Assembly (NCBI GenBank): GCA_946403565.1 | Contig: CAMJAJ010000018.1 | Span: 1-10,930 of the forward strand | Source: an uncultured Treponema sp. | GTDB lineage: Bacteria > Spirochaetota > Spirochaetia > Treponematales > Treponemataceae | DNA length: 10,930 bases | Reading direction: 5' to 3' | Part shown: piece by piece, positions 1 to 7,518 of the stretch | Layout: each line of letters starts with the position of its first letter | Position numbering within the stretch: the first letter of the stretch is position 1 | Notes under the pieces: model-generated | What the model was told of the DNA's origin: nothing | Databases searched by the model: none | The model's input: the letters and a program-made list of their open reading frames with translations, nothing else | Program-made: the position numbers and the translations under genes

Positions 1-30
1 CGCGACTTACGACATCGCATTTTCAGAGTT

Positions 31-58
31 ACCTCGAAAAACTGAGGTTTTTCGAGGT
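31..58. repeat. Perfect 12-bp inverted repeat with 4-nt loop
   Basis: The arm ACCTCGAAAAAC (31-42) is followed by the loop TGAG (43-46) and the exact reverse complement GTTTTTCGAGGT (47-58). This is seen directly. No T-tract follows on either strand, so it is not a canonical intrinsic terminator. It lies about 90 bp upstream of the -35 box of the first operon. It could be an operator, the end of a gene left of the window, or one copy of a dispersed palindromic repeat; the sequence does not decide between these. Confidence 0.7.
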
Positions 59-146
59 TCCCTATAGTACATTGCGCGGCAAAGGTCAAAGGGAGCATGC
101 CGCCTCTGGGGTGTCCCCTCCCCCATATCAGAGAAGAAAACGCTTG

Positions 147-175
147 TTGATTTTCCGAACGTTTGCATATATAAT
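147..175 (+). promoter_or_regulatory. Predicted sigma70-type promoter of the phosphorelay operon
   Basis: A -35-like TTGATT (147-152) and a perfect -10 TATAAT (170-175) are separated by exactly 17 bp. Transcription would begin near 181-183, leaving an untranslated leader of only about 18 nt before the ATG at 200. That leader has no clear Shine-Dalgarno sequence. An ATG at 174 falls inside the -10 region and opens a nine-codon frame ending over the true start, but it would not be on the transcript. This is the only good promoter seen on the + strand, and the four genes downstream are packed closely enough to share it. Confidence 0.6.
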
Positions 176-199
176 GGTAGATACTCCTTATAAGAACCT

Positions 200-1315
200 A
201 TGAACGACACGCTGGAAGGATGGGCCCTGCTCATCGACGCAGACATAGACCGCCTCAAATTCGTAAGCCAGACCCTGTTTTCCGCAGGCATACGGGTCAG
301 CTGTGCTCGCTCCATGCCGCAGGCGGCCTCCTTCCTGGCCAGGCACCGGCCCGACCTGGTCCTTGTCCACAGCGGACTGCCGGAGGCCCGCAAGGCCGTC
401 TCCACCATCCGGGAAAGCGACAGCCAGGAGCCCCTGCCCGTCCTCCTCCTGACGAACGGCGAGGAGGGCGAGGATGCGCTGGAGGACTTCTTCGATGCCG
501 GAATCTGCGACATCCTCCAGCTGCCCCCGCCCCTTCCCCGCGTCATCCGCAGCAGGGTTGGCCTGCTGCTTGCGGCCATCAGGGGCAGCGGAAGCGCCAG
601 TTCCAAGGCGAAGGCCCCCGCCCACCCGCAGGTGGAAGGCGTTTCCTACGAGGAGGCGGTCAAGAACTGCGGCGGCGAGGACGTGCTCAAGGAGGTCTTC
701 CAGAAGTTTTACGACAGCATCGAGGAGAAGGCCGGGGCCATCGAGGGCTTCGCCGCCAGCGGGAACTGGAAGGACTTCCGCATTGCGGTCCACTCGCTCA
801 AGAGTTCGGCCCGGCTCATCGGGGCCCTGCAGCTTTCGGAGGACGCGAGGAGCCTGGAGTATGCGGCGCACGAGCTGACGGACGGCGCGGAGGAGCAGGC
901 GGCGGAACAGGCAGAAGGCGGACAGGCGGCCGACGCGACAGAACAGGCGGCTTCCAAGGCCGCGGAGATACAGGCAAAGACCCCGGCCCTGCTGGCCCTG
1001 TACCGGAGCTACCGCGAGCGGCTCATCCCCCTCGTGCATGCGGAACAGGAGGAGGACGGTCCCGGCGAGGACGCAGAGCTCCTGTCGGAGAAGGATTTCC
1101 TTTCGGCCTGCCACGACCTGCAGGAGTGCATCGGCATTTCGGACTTCGACAGCGCGGACTTCATCATGCAGACCCTCGGGGGCTACCGCATCCCGGAGGA
1201 GCGGCGGGAGTTCATGGCCCGCCTGAAGAAGGCGGTTGGTGACGTGAACAAGCAGGAGGCCCTGTCCCTGCTTTCACATATTTCAAATACGGAGAATTCA
1301 GCAAGTAAGGAATAG
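200..1315 (+). CDS. Degenerate receiver plus HPt phosphotransfer protein
   Basis: This is a cytoplasmic protein of 371 aa with no signal peptide or membrane segment. Residues 7-128 have the fold pattern of a receiver, but the phospho-acceptor Asp is replaced by His57 (LVLVHSGLP) and the conserved Lys by Leu108, so it is probably not phosphorylated. Residues about 148-280 are a histidine phosphotransfer (HPt) domain: SYEEAVKNCGGEDVLKEVF leads to the phospho-His motif AVHSLKSSAR with His198. A low-complexity Ala/Glu/Gln-rich stretch (about 228-260) is inserted between HPt helices. The last 65 residues form a helical tail resembling that of the downstream six-TM kinase. The likely role is to shuttle phosphate between the hybrid kinases encoded downstream and a receiver. 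It is the first gene of a four-gene operon. The start is the first ATG after the promoter; no strong ribosome binding site precedes it. Confidence 0.88.
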   Translation: MNDTLEGWALLIDADIDRLKFVSQTLFSAGIRVSCARSMPQAASFLARHRPDLVLVHSGLPEARKAVSTIRESDSQEPLPVLLLTNGEEGEDALEDFFDAGICDILQLPPPLPRVIRSRVGLLLAAIRGSGSASSKAKAPAHPQVEGVSYEEAVKNCGGEDVLKEVFQKFYDSIEEKAGAIEGFAASGNWKDFRIAVHSLKSSARLIGALQLSEDARSLEYAAHELTDGAEEQAAEQAEGGQAADATEQAASKAAEIQAKTPALLALYRSYRERLIPLVHAEQEEDGPGEDAELLSEKDFLSACHDLQECIGISDFDSADFIMQTLGGYRIPEERREFMARLKKAVGDVNKQEALSLLSHISNTENSASKE

Positions 1316-1321
1316 CGCATC

Positions 1322-2077
1322 ATGGAAAGAAGAGTTTTGTTCATCTGTAAGGAGCCGGGCTTCCTGGCGAAGGCGATGATTAAGAGCCTTGAAGAGCACC
1401 ATTACGAGGTAGACCTCTCGCACCCCGACCCCGCGAACCTGTCCGCAAACGAGGCGAACTTTCCGCCCATCTTCCTCATCTACATGGAGGACAACATCCA
1501 GGGCTTTGAAAGCACGCTGAAATACCTGGAGGAGGCCATCACCAAGAACCACGGCGAGCAGCGGCTGTTCATCGTCGGCTCCAAGGCGGAGCTGGACTTC
1601 GTGCACGACATAATCCCGCCCGAGTACGTGGAGAAGATGTTCACCCGGCCGGTGGACCCCAAGGACATAATCATGCACATGGACAAGGCCTTGGAGGGCA
1701 ACCAGAGCCTGGGCAAGAGGATCCTCGTCGTGGACGATGACCCGCTCCTCCTCCGGACCATAAAGGAATGGCTTTCGTCCAAGTACACGGTGTACATGGC
1801 CTCGAGCGGCAAGGACGCGATAGAGTTCCTGAAGGTGAACCCGGTGGACCTGGTGCTGCTGGACTACGGGATGCCGGAGACATCGGGACTGGAGACCTTC
1901 GAGATTATGAAGCAGGACTACCCCCTGTCCAAGATTCCTGTCATATTCCTCACCTCCAAGGACGACCGGAGCACCGTGGAAAAGGTACTGGACGCGCATC
2001 CTGAGAAGTACATCCTCAAGACCCTGCCCCAGATCCGCATAACGAGGAGCATAGACGCGTTCTTCAAGGGCAAGTAA
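1322..2077 (+). CDS. Stand-alone response regulator, degenerate receiver plus receiver
   Basis: This is a soluble protein of 251 aa with two receiver-like domains and no output domain. Residues 1-124 follow the receiver pattern but lack the acidic pair, and Tyr54 sits near the acceptor position, so this half is probably inactive. Residues 132-251 are an intact receiver: Asp138-Asp140 form the acidic pocket, Asp181 is the predicted phospho-acceptor (LVLLDYGMP), and Thr211 and Lys233 are the switch residues. It begins 6 bp after the HPt gene, with AAGGAA (1307-1312) 9 nt before the ATG as ribosome binding site. By family knowledge, single-domain CheY/Spo0F-type regulators act by protein contact or relay phosphate. 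Here it is probably the partner or terminal acceptor of the HPt protein. The downstream target is not encoded in the window. Confidence 0.88.
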   Translation: MERRVLFICKEPGFLAKAMIKSLEEHHYEVDLSHPDPANLSANEANFPPIFLIYMEDNIQGFESTLKYLEEAITKNHGEQRLFIVGSKAELDFVHDIIPPEYVEKMFTRPVDPKDIIMHMDKALEGNQSLGKRILVVDDDPLLLRTIKEWLSSKYTVYMASSGKDAIEFLKVNPVDLVLLDYGMPETSGLETFEIMKQDYPLSKIPVIFLTSKDDRSTVEKVLDAHPEKYILKTLPQIRITRSIDAFFKGK

Positions 2078-2094
2078 GGGAGGCCGTTTTCGAG

Positions 2095-4431
2095 ATGGAG
2101 ACGAAGATCAAGCAGGACGAGGAGCGGCTTGCCGCCCACCTGTCCGCCATAACCGTAGCAAGCATCCTGTTCCTCCTGCTCATCGTGGAGACCCTGGTCA
2201 TGCAGTGGGAGCTCTGGGCCGTCCCCTTCCTGCTTGCCGGTATGATGGTGATGTGGTACTGCCACTTCGCCAACAACATCGCCTTCTCCGTGCGGATTCC
2301 CATCTACGTGGCCATCATGCTCGGCACCTTCTTCTATTACAGCGTGCACCCCGACAGCCTGTTCGATGTCCCCATCATCGCGATCATCATGCTTTCGGTG
2401 TTCCTGACGCTGGAATGTGACTGGGCCATCTACGTCGGAGCGGCCATGTACGGGGCGGTCCTGCTCTGGCACTTCTTCGTGATCAAGACGATTCCCGCCC
2501 TTGCAAGCCAGCTGGAGATTTCCCGCCTGGTGCTGGACGTGGTCGCCGTCACCGTCTCCACGCTTTCCACCCGGGACGTGAGCAACCGCCGGAGCAAGTC
2601 CAACGCCCGCGTCAAGGCCGCCGTCAGCCAGCTGGAGGAGGTGAACCGGCAGACCGAGGACTTCATGGCGAACGTCTCCCACGAGTTCCGCACCCCCATA
2701 AACGCCGTGATGGGAATCAGCGAATCCCTGCTCAAGAAGGAGGGGGATCCCCACAAGCGGAACGAGCTCAACGCCATAAAGCGGGCGGGCCAGCGCCTGT
2801 TCAACCAGATAAGCGACATACTGGACTACACGGAGCTGGGCATGGGCAGGCTGAAGGTCAGCGACTCCCCCTACCGGATTGCCTCCTGCATCAACGACGT
2901 GGTGAGCGACCTGCGCTACCTGGACGACAAGCCCAAGGTGGAGCTGATCCTGGACGTGGACATAAAGACCCCCGCGGTCATGATGGGCGACGAGCTCAAG
3001 ATAAAGAAGATCCTCCGCCACCTGATAGAGAACGCCATCAAGTTCACCCAGGAGGGGGGGGTATACGTCCGTATCGGCACGCTCAAGAAGGACTACGGCG
3101 TAAACCTGTTCATCTCCATATCCGACACCGGGGTCGGCATGAGCGAGCAGCTGCTTGCCAAGATCTTCGGCAGGCTCTACCAGGCGGACTCCAACCGCAC
3201 CCGCAGGAGCAGCGGCATAGGCCTGGGCCTTACCGTCGTCTCCGGCCTGGTACGCAAGATGGGGGGATTCGTCCAGGTGCGGAGCGAGGTGGGCAAGGGA
3301 ACCGAAGTCCACGTGAGCATACCCCAGAAGGTATCGGACGCGTCCCCCTGCATGTCCATCTCCAGCGAGAAGTCGCTCTGCGTGGCCTACTACTTCCTTA
3401 TGGAGAAATTCAACAACCCGCTGGTCAGGGACTACTACGAGCGCATGATAACCACCATACAGGAGTCCATGCCCGGCACCATCATCAAGGCCGCCGACTT
3501 CACCAACCTTCAGCGGATTTGCCAGCAATACCCCCTGACCCACCTGTTCACCGGACAGGACGAGTTCGAGGCCAACAGGGAGTTCTTCACCGGCCTGGCC
3601 TCCAAGATCAGCATCGCCGTCGTGGTGGAACGGAACTTCCCGGACAACAGGATCGGCAACATACCGATCCTCAAGAAGCCGCTGTTCAGCCTTCCCCTCG
3701 TGACCGTCCTGAACGGGGAGTTCCTGACGGAGGAGGCGGACGCGTCCCAGCACTTCATCTGCCCCGGCGTGCGGGCCCTGGTCGTGGACGACGACGAGAT
3801 GAACCTGATGGTCGCGGAGGGCGTGCTCAAGGACTACCAGATGGACGTGACCCTCGCCATAAGCGGAAAGGATGCCATAGAGCTGTGCAAGCGGCAGGAG
3901 TTCGACGTGGTGTTCCTGGACCACATGATGCCGGAGATGGACGGCATAGAGTGCCTGCACATCCTGCGGCGGCTTTCCCCGCATACGCAGAATGACATGG
4001 TCGTCATCGCGTTCACGGCGAATGCGGTCAGCGGCGCACGGGAGCTCTTCCTGGGAGAGGGCTTTGACGAGTTCATCGCAAAACCCATCGAGGTGACCAT
4101 GCTCGAGCGCGTGCTCAAGCGGGCGCTGCCCACGTCCATGATACGAACCATCGCCGCTCCCCCCATCCGCAGGCATGCGGCGGGCAACAGGGAAGTCCTG
4201 GACGGCTGCGACGGCTCCCAGCTGCTGGAAAAACTCTACGACGCGCTCGACTGCCTGGAGGCGGACCGGGCCGCACGGATCCTGGAGCAGCTGGACGACG
4301 TGCGCTACGAGGGAAAGACCGCCGAACAGCTCCTGCCCGGCGTGGCAAAGGCGGTGGACGACTTTGACTTTGAAAGCGCGATGGAAAAGCTTTCGCTTCT
4401 GACGGGAGGAAAAGATGGACTTCATCCTTAA
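2095..4431 (+). CDS. Six-TM hybrid histidine kinase with degenerate and intact receivers
   Basis: This is an inner-membrane hybrid sensor kinase of 778 aa. Six hydrophobic segments (about 19-36, 41-56, 66-84, 91-106, 110-130, 143-158) with short loops form the sensor, so it has no large extracellular domain. A short coiled linker leads to HisKA with phospho-His196 (VSHEFRTPIN). The ATPase domain follows, with N-box Asn313, G1 DTGVGM (344-349) and G2 GIGLGL (374-379). Residues about 425-545 look like a degenerate receiver that keeps a KKP motif (527-529) but has no acceptor Asp. Residues 558-678 are an intact receiver with Asp565-567, acceptor Asp609, Thr641 and Lys663. The C-terminal 70 residues are a helical tail resembling the end of the HPt protein. 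GGGAGG (2078-2083) lies 11 nt before the ATG. The ligand is unknown. The protein should autophosphorylate and pass phosphate through Asp609 to the HPt protein. Confidence 0.93.
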   Translation: METKIKQDEERLAAHLSAITVASILFLLLIVETLVMQWELWAVPFLLAGMMVMWYCHFANNIAFSVRIPIYVAIMLGTFFYYSVHPDSLFDVPIIAIIMLSVFLTLECDWAIYVGAAMYGAVLLWHFFVIKTIPALASQLEISRLVLDVVAVTVSTLSTRDVSNRRSKSNARVKAAVSQLEEVNRQTEDFMANVSHEFRTPINAVMGISESLLKKEGDPHKRNELNAIKRAGQRLFNQISDILDYTELGMGRLKVSDSPYRIASCINDVVSDLRYLDDKPKVELILDVDIKTPAVMMGDELKIKKILRHLIENAIKFTQEGGVYVRIGTLKKDYGVNLFISISDTGVGMSEQLLAKIFGRLYQADSNRTRRSSGIGLGLTVVSGLVRKMGGFVQVRSEVGKGTEVHVSIPQKVSDASPCMSISSEKSLCVAYYFLMEKFNNPLVRDYYERMITTIQESMPGTIIKAADFTNLQRICQQYPLTHLFTGQDEFEANREFFTGLASKISIAVVVERNFPDNRIGNIPILKKPLFSLPLVTVLNGEFLTEEADASQHFICPGVRALVVDDDEMNLMVAEGVLKDYQMDVTLAISGKDAIELCKRQEFDVVFLDHMMPEMDGIECLHILRRLSPHTQNDMVVIAFTANAVSGARELFLGEGFDEFIAKPIEVTMLERVLKRALPTSMIRTIAAPPIRRHAAGNREVLDGCDGSQLLEKLYDALDCLEADRAARILEQLDDVRYEGKTAEQLLPGVAKAVDDFDFESAMEKLSLLTGGKDGLHP

Positions 4432-7400
4432 ACTTTCTCGCAAGCAGCGGCACATCCTGTACTTCGTTTTTTTTGCAGTGGGCCTCGTGTGCGTGCTGAT
4501 AAGCTCCAACCTCCTGTACCGCTTCACGGTGGAAAACTTTCTGAAAAAGGACGCGGAGGCCACCATCCGGCAGGCCCAGGCGACCAAGAGCGAGATGCTG
4601 CTGTGCGCCCACACGATGGCCTACAGCCCCGTCCTCGTGGACTACTTCTTCAGCCCCACCGACACGCTCAAGCTCAAGATGGCGCGGGATTCCTGCAACC
4701 TGTACTCGCTCCGCCAGCCCGCGGGACATGCCTTCTGGGTCTCGGACATAGACCTGCGCTACTACGAGAACGGGGCATTCCGGTACCGGGTATTTCCACC
4801 CTCCAAGCAGGACAGCTGGTACAATGCGGCCTACGAGGAGGAGTACTGCCACATAACGGAGGAATACAACCAGAACACGAACGAGCCCTACCTCCGCATG
4901 AGCATACCCGTCTACGGTGCAGACGGCAGGAAGGCCGGTGTGGCGGGAACCGTGGTCGCCGTCTCCGAGATGGGAAAGCTACTGCGACCTCCTTTTGACC
5001 GGATAAGCCAGGACTACCTGTTCCTGCGGGATTCAAACGGCAAGATTGCAAGCCTGACCGACTTTGATTCGGAGGAAGAGACGGAGGAAACCATCGCGGT
5101 GCTGGAAGCGGAGCTGGCGGAGTTTACCCTGCCCCCTTCCGGCATACTGCGCGGATCCTCCTCGCGGGGCGAGTACGTGCTCACCCCCATCGGGGAATCC
5201 TGGAACCTGCTGCTCCTGTATCCTTTCTCCGTACGGACGTACATACTCTGTCTGGCGGCCATGTTCGCGGTGCTGGTATTCCTGACCGCCATCATGATGA
5301 GCATCTTCCAGACCCGCAGGTACATCGCGGAAAACAAGGTCATCCGCGAGCAGAAGCACGAGATAGAGACCCTGAACGAGAACCAGAGCAGTTTCTTCTC
5401 CTGCATGAGCCACGAGATCCGCACGCCCATAAACACGATAATCGGGCTGGACGAGATGATCCTGCGGGAGGACATCTCCGAGGAGGTTGCGGAGGACGCG
5501 CGGGACATAGCCGGGGCAGGCAAGATCCTGCTCGCGTTGATAAACGACATCCTGGACATGTCCAAGCTCAGCAACGGCAAGATGGAGATTGTGCCCGCCC
5601 CCTACGAGACGGGTACGATGTTCTCGGACATCGTGAACATGATGTGGGTGCGGGCCAAGTCCAAAGGCCTGGACTTCCAGGTGGACATAGACCCCGCCAT
5701 CCCCACCTCCCTGCTCGGCGACGAGGTGCGAATCAAGCAGGTGCTGCTGAACCTTCTGAACAACGCGATAAAATACACGCGGGAAGGGACGGTCGCCCTC
5801 TCCGTCCGGCAGGGGGAGTCCGGGCCGGATGAGATCACCATCATCTACTCCGTGGAGGACACCGGCATAGGAGTCAAGAAGGAAAGCATCCCCTTCCTGT
5901 TCGACGCGTTCAAGCGGGTGGACATGCAGCGGAACCACATGATCGAGGGTACGGGCCTGGGACTTTCCATCGTGAAGCAGCTGGTGGACCTGATGGGCGG
6001 CAAGATAGAGGTGCGGAGCATCTACCTGAAGGGCTCCACCTTCACCGTGGCACTTCCGCAGAAGGTGGTGGACTCCAAGCCCATCGGAGAGCTGAACCTC
6101 CGCACCAACAGCTCCAAGCGCGAGCAGCGGGAGTACCAGCAGACGTTCGAGGCCCCGAACGCGCGGGTCCTCATCGTGGACGACAACGAGATGAACCTGA
6201 CGGTGGAAAAGAAACTCCTGCGCGACACCAAGCTCCACGTGGACACGGTGGAAAGCGGCAAGAAGGCCCTCGTCCAGACCATGCTCGTGCACTACCACGC
6301 CATACTGCTCGACCACCTGATGCCGGAGATGGACGGCATCACCTGCCTGCACGAGATCCGCAACCAGCCCGGCGGCCTGAACAAGAAGACCCCGGCCATC
6401 GTCCTGACCGCGAACGCGGGCCACAAGGACCAGCTCCTGTACGAGCGGGAAGGATTTGACGGATACCTGACCAAGCCGGTGAGCGGCGCGCAGCTGGAGC
6501 GGGAGCTCCTGTCCGTCCTGCCCGACGACCTCGTGACCCTGCACGGCGACACGGCCCCGCGGGAAATTCCTTCCACCCGGCTCCTGTCCTCAAAGAAGAT
6601 ACCCTTGGTCATCTCGACCGACATAGAGTGCGACCTGCCGATGCAGCAGCTGCGCAACCTGGGCATTCCCGTCATAGCGGGAAAGATTGTAACCAACGAG
6701 GGCAGCTTCCGGAGCGACATAGAGATAGACACGGACGCGGTCCTCTCCTGCATGGAAGAGCCGGGCGGCGGGGCCGTCGCGGAGGAAGCCAGCGTGGAGG
6801 AGTACGAGGAGTTCTTTGCCCGCCAGCTGCAGGACGCGCAGTACATCATCCACATAGCCATGTCCTCCCGCGTGGGGGTGGCCTATGACCGTGCCTGCGA
6901 GGCGGCCAAGTCGTTCGACAACATCACGGTCGTGGACTCCAACCTGGTCTCCAGCGGCATGGGTCTCATGGTCCTGTACGCACGGCAGTGCGCCCGGGAG
7001 AGCATGTCGCCCCAGCAGGTGCTCCAGAAACTGGAGGAATCCAAGAAGGATTTCTCGACCACGTTCATCGTGGAGTCGCTCGACTATCTGGAAAGCAGGG
7101 GGGTCATCTCGCACCTGTCCAAGGCCCTCTGCGAAACGCTGCTGATGCACCCGGTGGTCAAGATTCACAAGGGACAGATGCGGATTGCCAACATGAAATT
7201 CGGTGAGAAAGAGAAGGCGCGGGCAAAATACATCAAGGCCGCGCTCAGGAACCGCGCCCGCATTGACGACAGCGTGCTCTTCATAACCTATTCGGGCCTG
7301 TCCTTCCCCGAGCTGGAGTCCATCCGGGATCAGGCGCTCGCACTGGTGCCCTTCAAGCAGGTGAACTTCCAGAAGGCCACGCCGTCCGTCGCCTGCAACT

Positions 7401-7450
7401 GCGGCCCGGGGGCATTCGGACTGCTGTTCAAGAAGAAGTCCAGGGCCTAG
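4415..7450 (+). CDS. Cache-type hybrid histidine kinase fused to a DegV domain
   Basis: This is a 1011-aa membrane protein. TM1 (12-34) and TM2 (273-297) flank an extracytoplasmic domain of about 238 residues with Cache-like features (DSWYNAAY at 133-140, IPVYGADGRKAGVAGTV at 164-180). HisKA carries His333 (MSHEIRTPIN). The ATPase domain has Asn450, DTGIG (482-486) and GTGLGL (512-517). A receiver (about 583-703) has Asp589-590, acceptor Asp633, Thr665 and Lys687. Residues 728-1009 are a full-length DegV/FakB-like domain, recognised by STDIECDLP (734-742), VVDSNLVSSGMGL (839-851), a middle segment with LESRG (892-896), and GPGAFG near the end. DegV proteins bind fatty acids and present them to FakA for phosphorylation. 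Here the domain more likely senses lipid or acts as an output controlled by the receiver, which is inference. The gene overlaps the previous one by 17 bp and has a strong GGGAGG (4404-4409) 5 nt before the ATG. It is the last gene of the operon. Confidence 0.93.
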   Translation: MDFILKLSRKQRHILYFVFFAVGLVCVLISSNLLYRFTVENFLKKDAEATIRQAQATKSEMLLCAHTMAYSPVLVDYFFSPTDTLKLKMARDSCNLYSLRQPAGHAFWVSDIDLRYYENGAFRYRVFPPSKQDSWYNAAYEEEYCHITEEYNQNTNEPYLRMSIPVYGADGRKAGVAGTVVAVSEMGKLLRPPFDRISQDYLFLRDSNGKIASLTDFDSEEETEETIAVLEAELAEFTLPPSGILRGSSSRGEYVLTPIGESWNLLLLYPFSVRTYILCLAAMFAVLVFLTAIMMSIFQTRRYIAENKVIREQKHEIETLNENQSSFFSCMSHEIRTPINTIIGLDEMILREDISEEVAEDARDIAGAGKILLALINDILDMSKLSNGKMEIVPAPYETGTMFSDIVNMMWVRAKSKGLDFQVDIDPAIPTSLLGDEVRIKQVLLNLLNNAIKYTREGTVALSVRQGESGPDEITIIYSVEDTGIGVKKESIPFLFDAFKRVDMQRNHMIEGTGLGLSIVKQLVDLMGGKIEVRSIYLKGSTFTVALPQKVVDSKPIGELNLRTNSSKREQREYQQTFEAPNARVLIVDDNEMNLTVEKKLLRDTKLHVDTVESGKKALVQTMLVHYHAILLDHLMPEMDGITCLHEIRNQPGGLNKKTPAIVLTANAGHKDQLLYEREGFDGYLTKPVSGAQLERELLSVLPDDLVTLHGDTAPREIPSTRLLSSKKIPLVISTDIECDLPMQQLRNLGIPVIAGKIVTNEGSFRSDIEIDTDAVLSCMEEPGGGAVAEEASVEEYEEFFARQLQDAQYIIHIAMSSRVGVAYDRACEAAKSFDNITVVDSNLVSSGMGLMVLYARQCARESMSPQQVLQKLEESKKDFSTTFIVESLDYLESRGVISHLSKALCETLLMHPVVKIHKGQMRIANMKFGEKEKARAKYIKAALRNRARIDDSVLFITYSGLSFPELESIRDQALALVPFKQVNFQKATPSVACNCGPGAFGLLFKKKSRA

Positions 7451-7463
7451 TCCTGCTTGTATA
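7445..7463. repeat. 19-bp direct repeat, copy 1
   Basis: GCCTAGTCCTGCTTGTATA is identical to 7519-7537, 74 bp away. This copy supplies the final Ala codon and TAG stop of the kinase-DegV gene. Identity ends abruptly on both sides. Confidence 0.9.
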
Positions 7464-7467
7464 GGCT

Positions 7468-7492
7468 GGCAGGGCACGGTTGCGGTCCTGCC
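7468..7492. terminator. GC-rich hairpin between convergent genes
   Basis: GGCAGGGC (7468-7475) can pair with GTCCTGCC (7485-7492), 8 bp with one G-U, around a 9-nt loop. It lies in the 70-bp gap between the stop codons of two facing operons, where a shared terminator is expected. Neither strand shows a T-tract after the stem, so the terminator call rests mainly on position. Confidence 0.35.
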
Positions 7493-7518
7493 GCCGCGAC
7501 GCTGCTACTGCCCCGCCC

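Noticed and set aside
63..68. TATAGT as a second -10 box just after the palindrome
   Set aside because: No acceptable -35 hexamer lies 16-18 bp upstream. The TTGATT/TATAAT pair at 147-175 is far better placed.
100..122. Short GGGG-TGT-CCCC hairpin upstream of the promoter
   Set aside because: A 4-bp stem with a 3-nt loop in GC-rich DNA is expected by chance and has no supporting context.
187..194. CTTATAAG palindrome just before the HPt gene
   Set aside because: It is only eight bases and a single copy, too short to support an operator call.
174..203. Nine-codon leader frame overlapping the HPt gene start as ATGA
   Set aside because: Its ATG lies within the -10 box of the predicted promoter, so it would not be transcribed from it. 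It also has no ribosome binding site.
1918..4614. Very long open frame on the - strand opposite the six-TM kinase gene
   Set aside because: Its translation is His/Val/Leu/Gly-rich with no recognisable domain. It is the mirror of third-position GC bias in the real + strand kinase, which has clear motifs throughout.
5033..6544. Long - strand open frame opposite the kinase-DegV gene
   Set aside because: It is low-complexity translation antisense to conserved HisKA, HATPase and receiver motifs, so it is a shadow frame.
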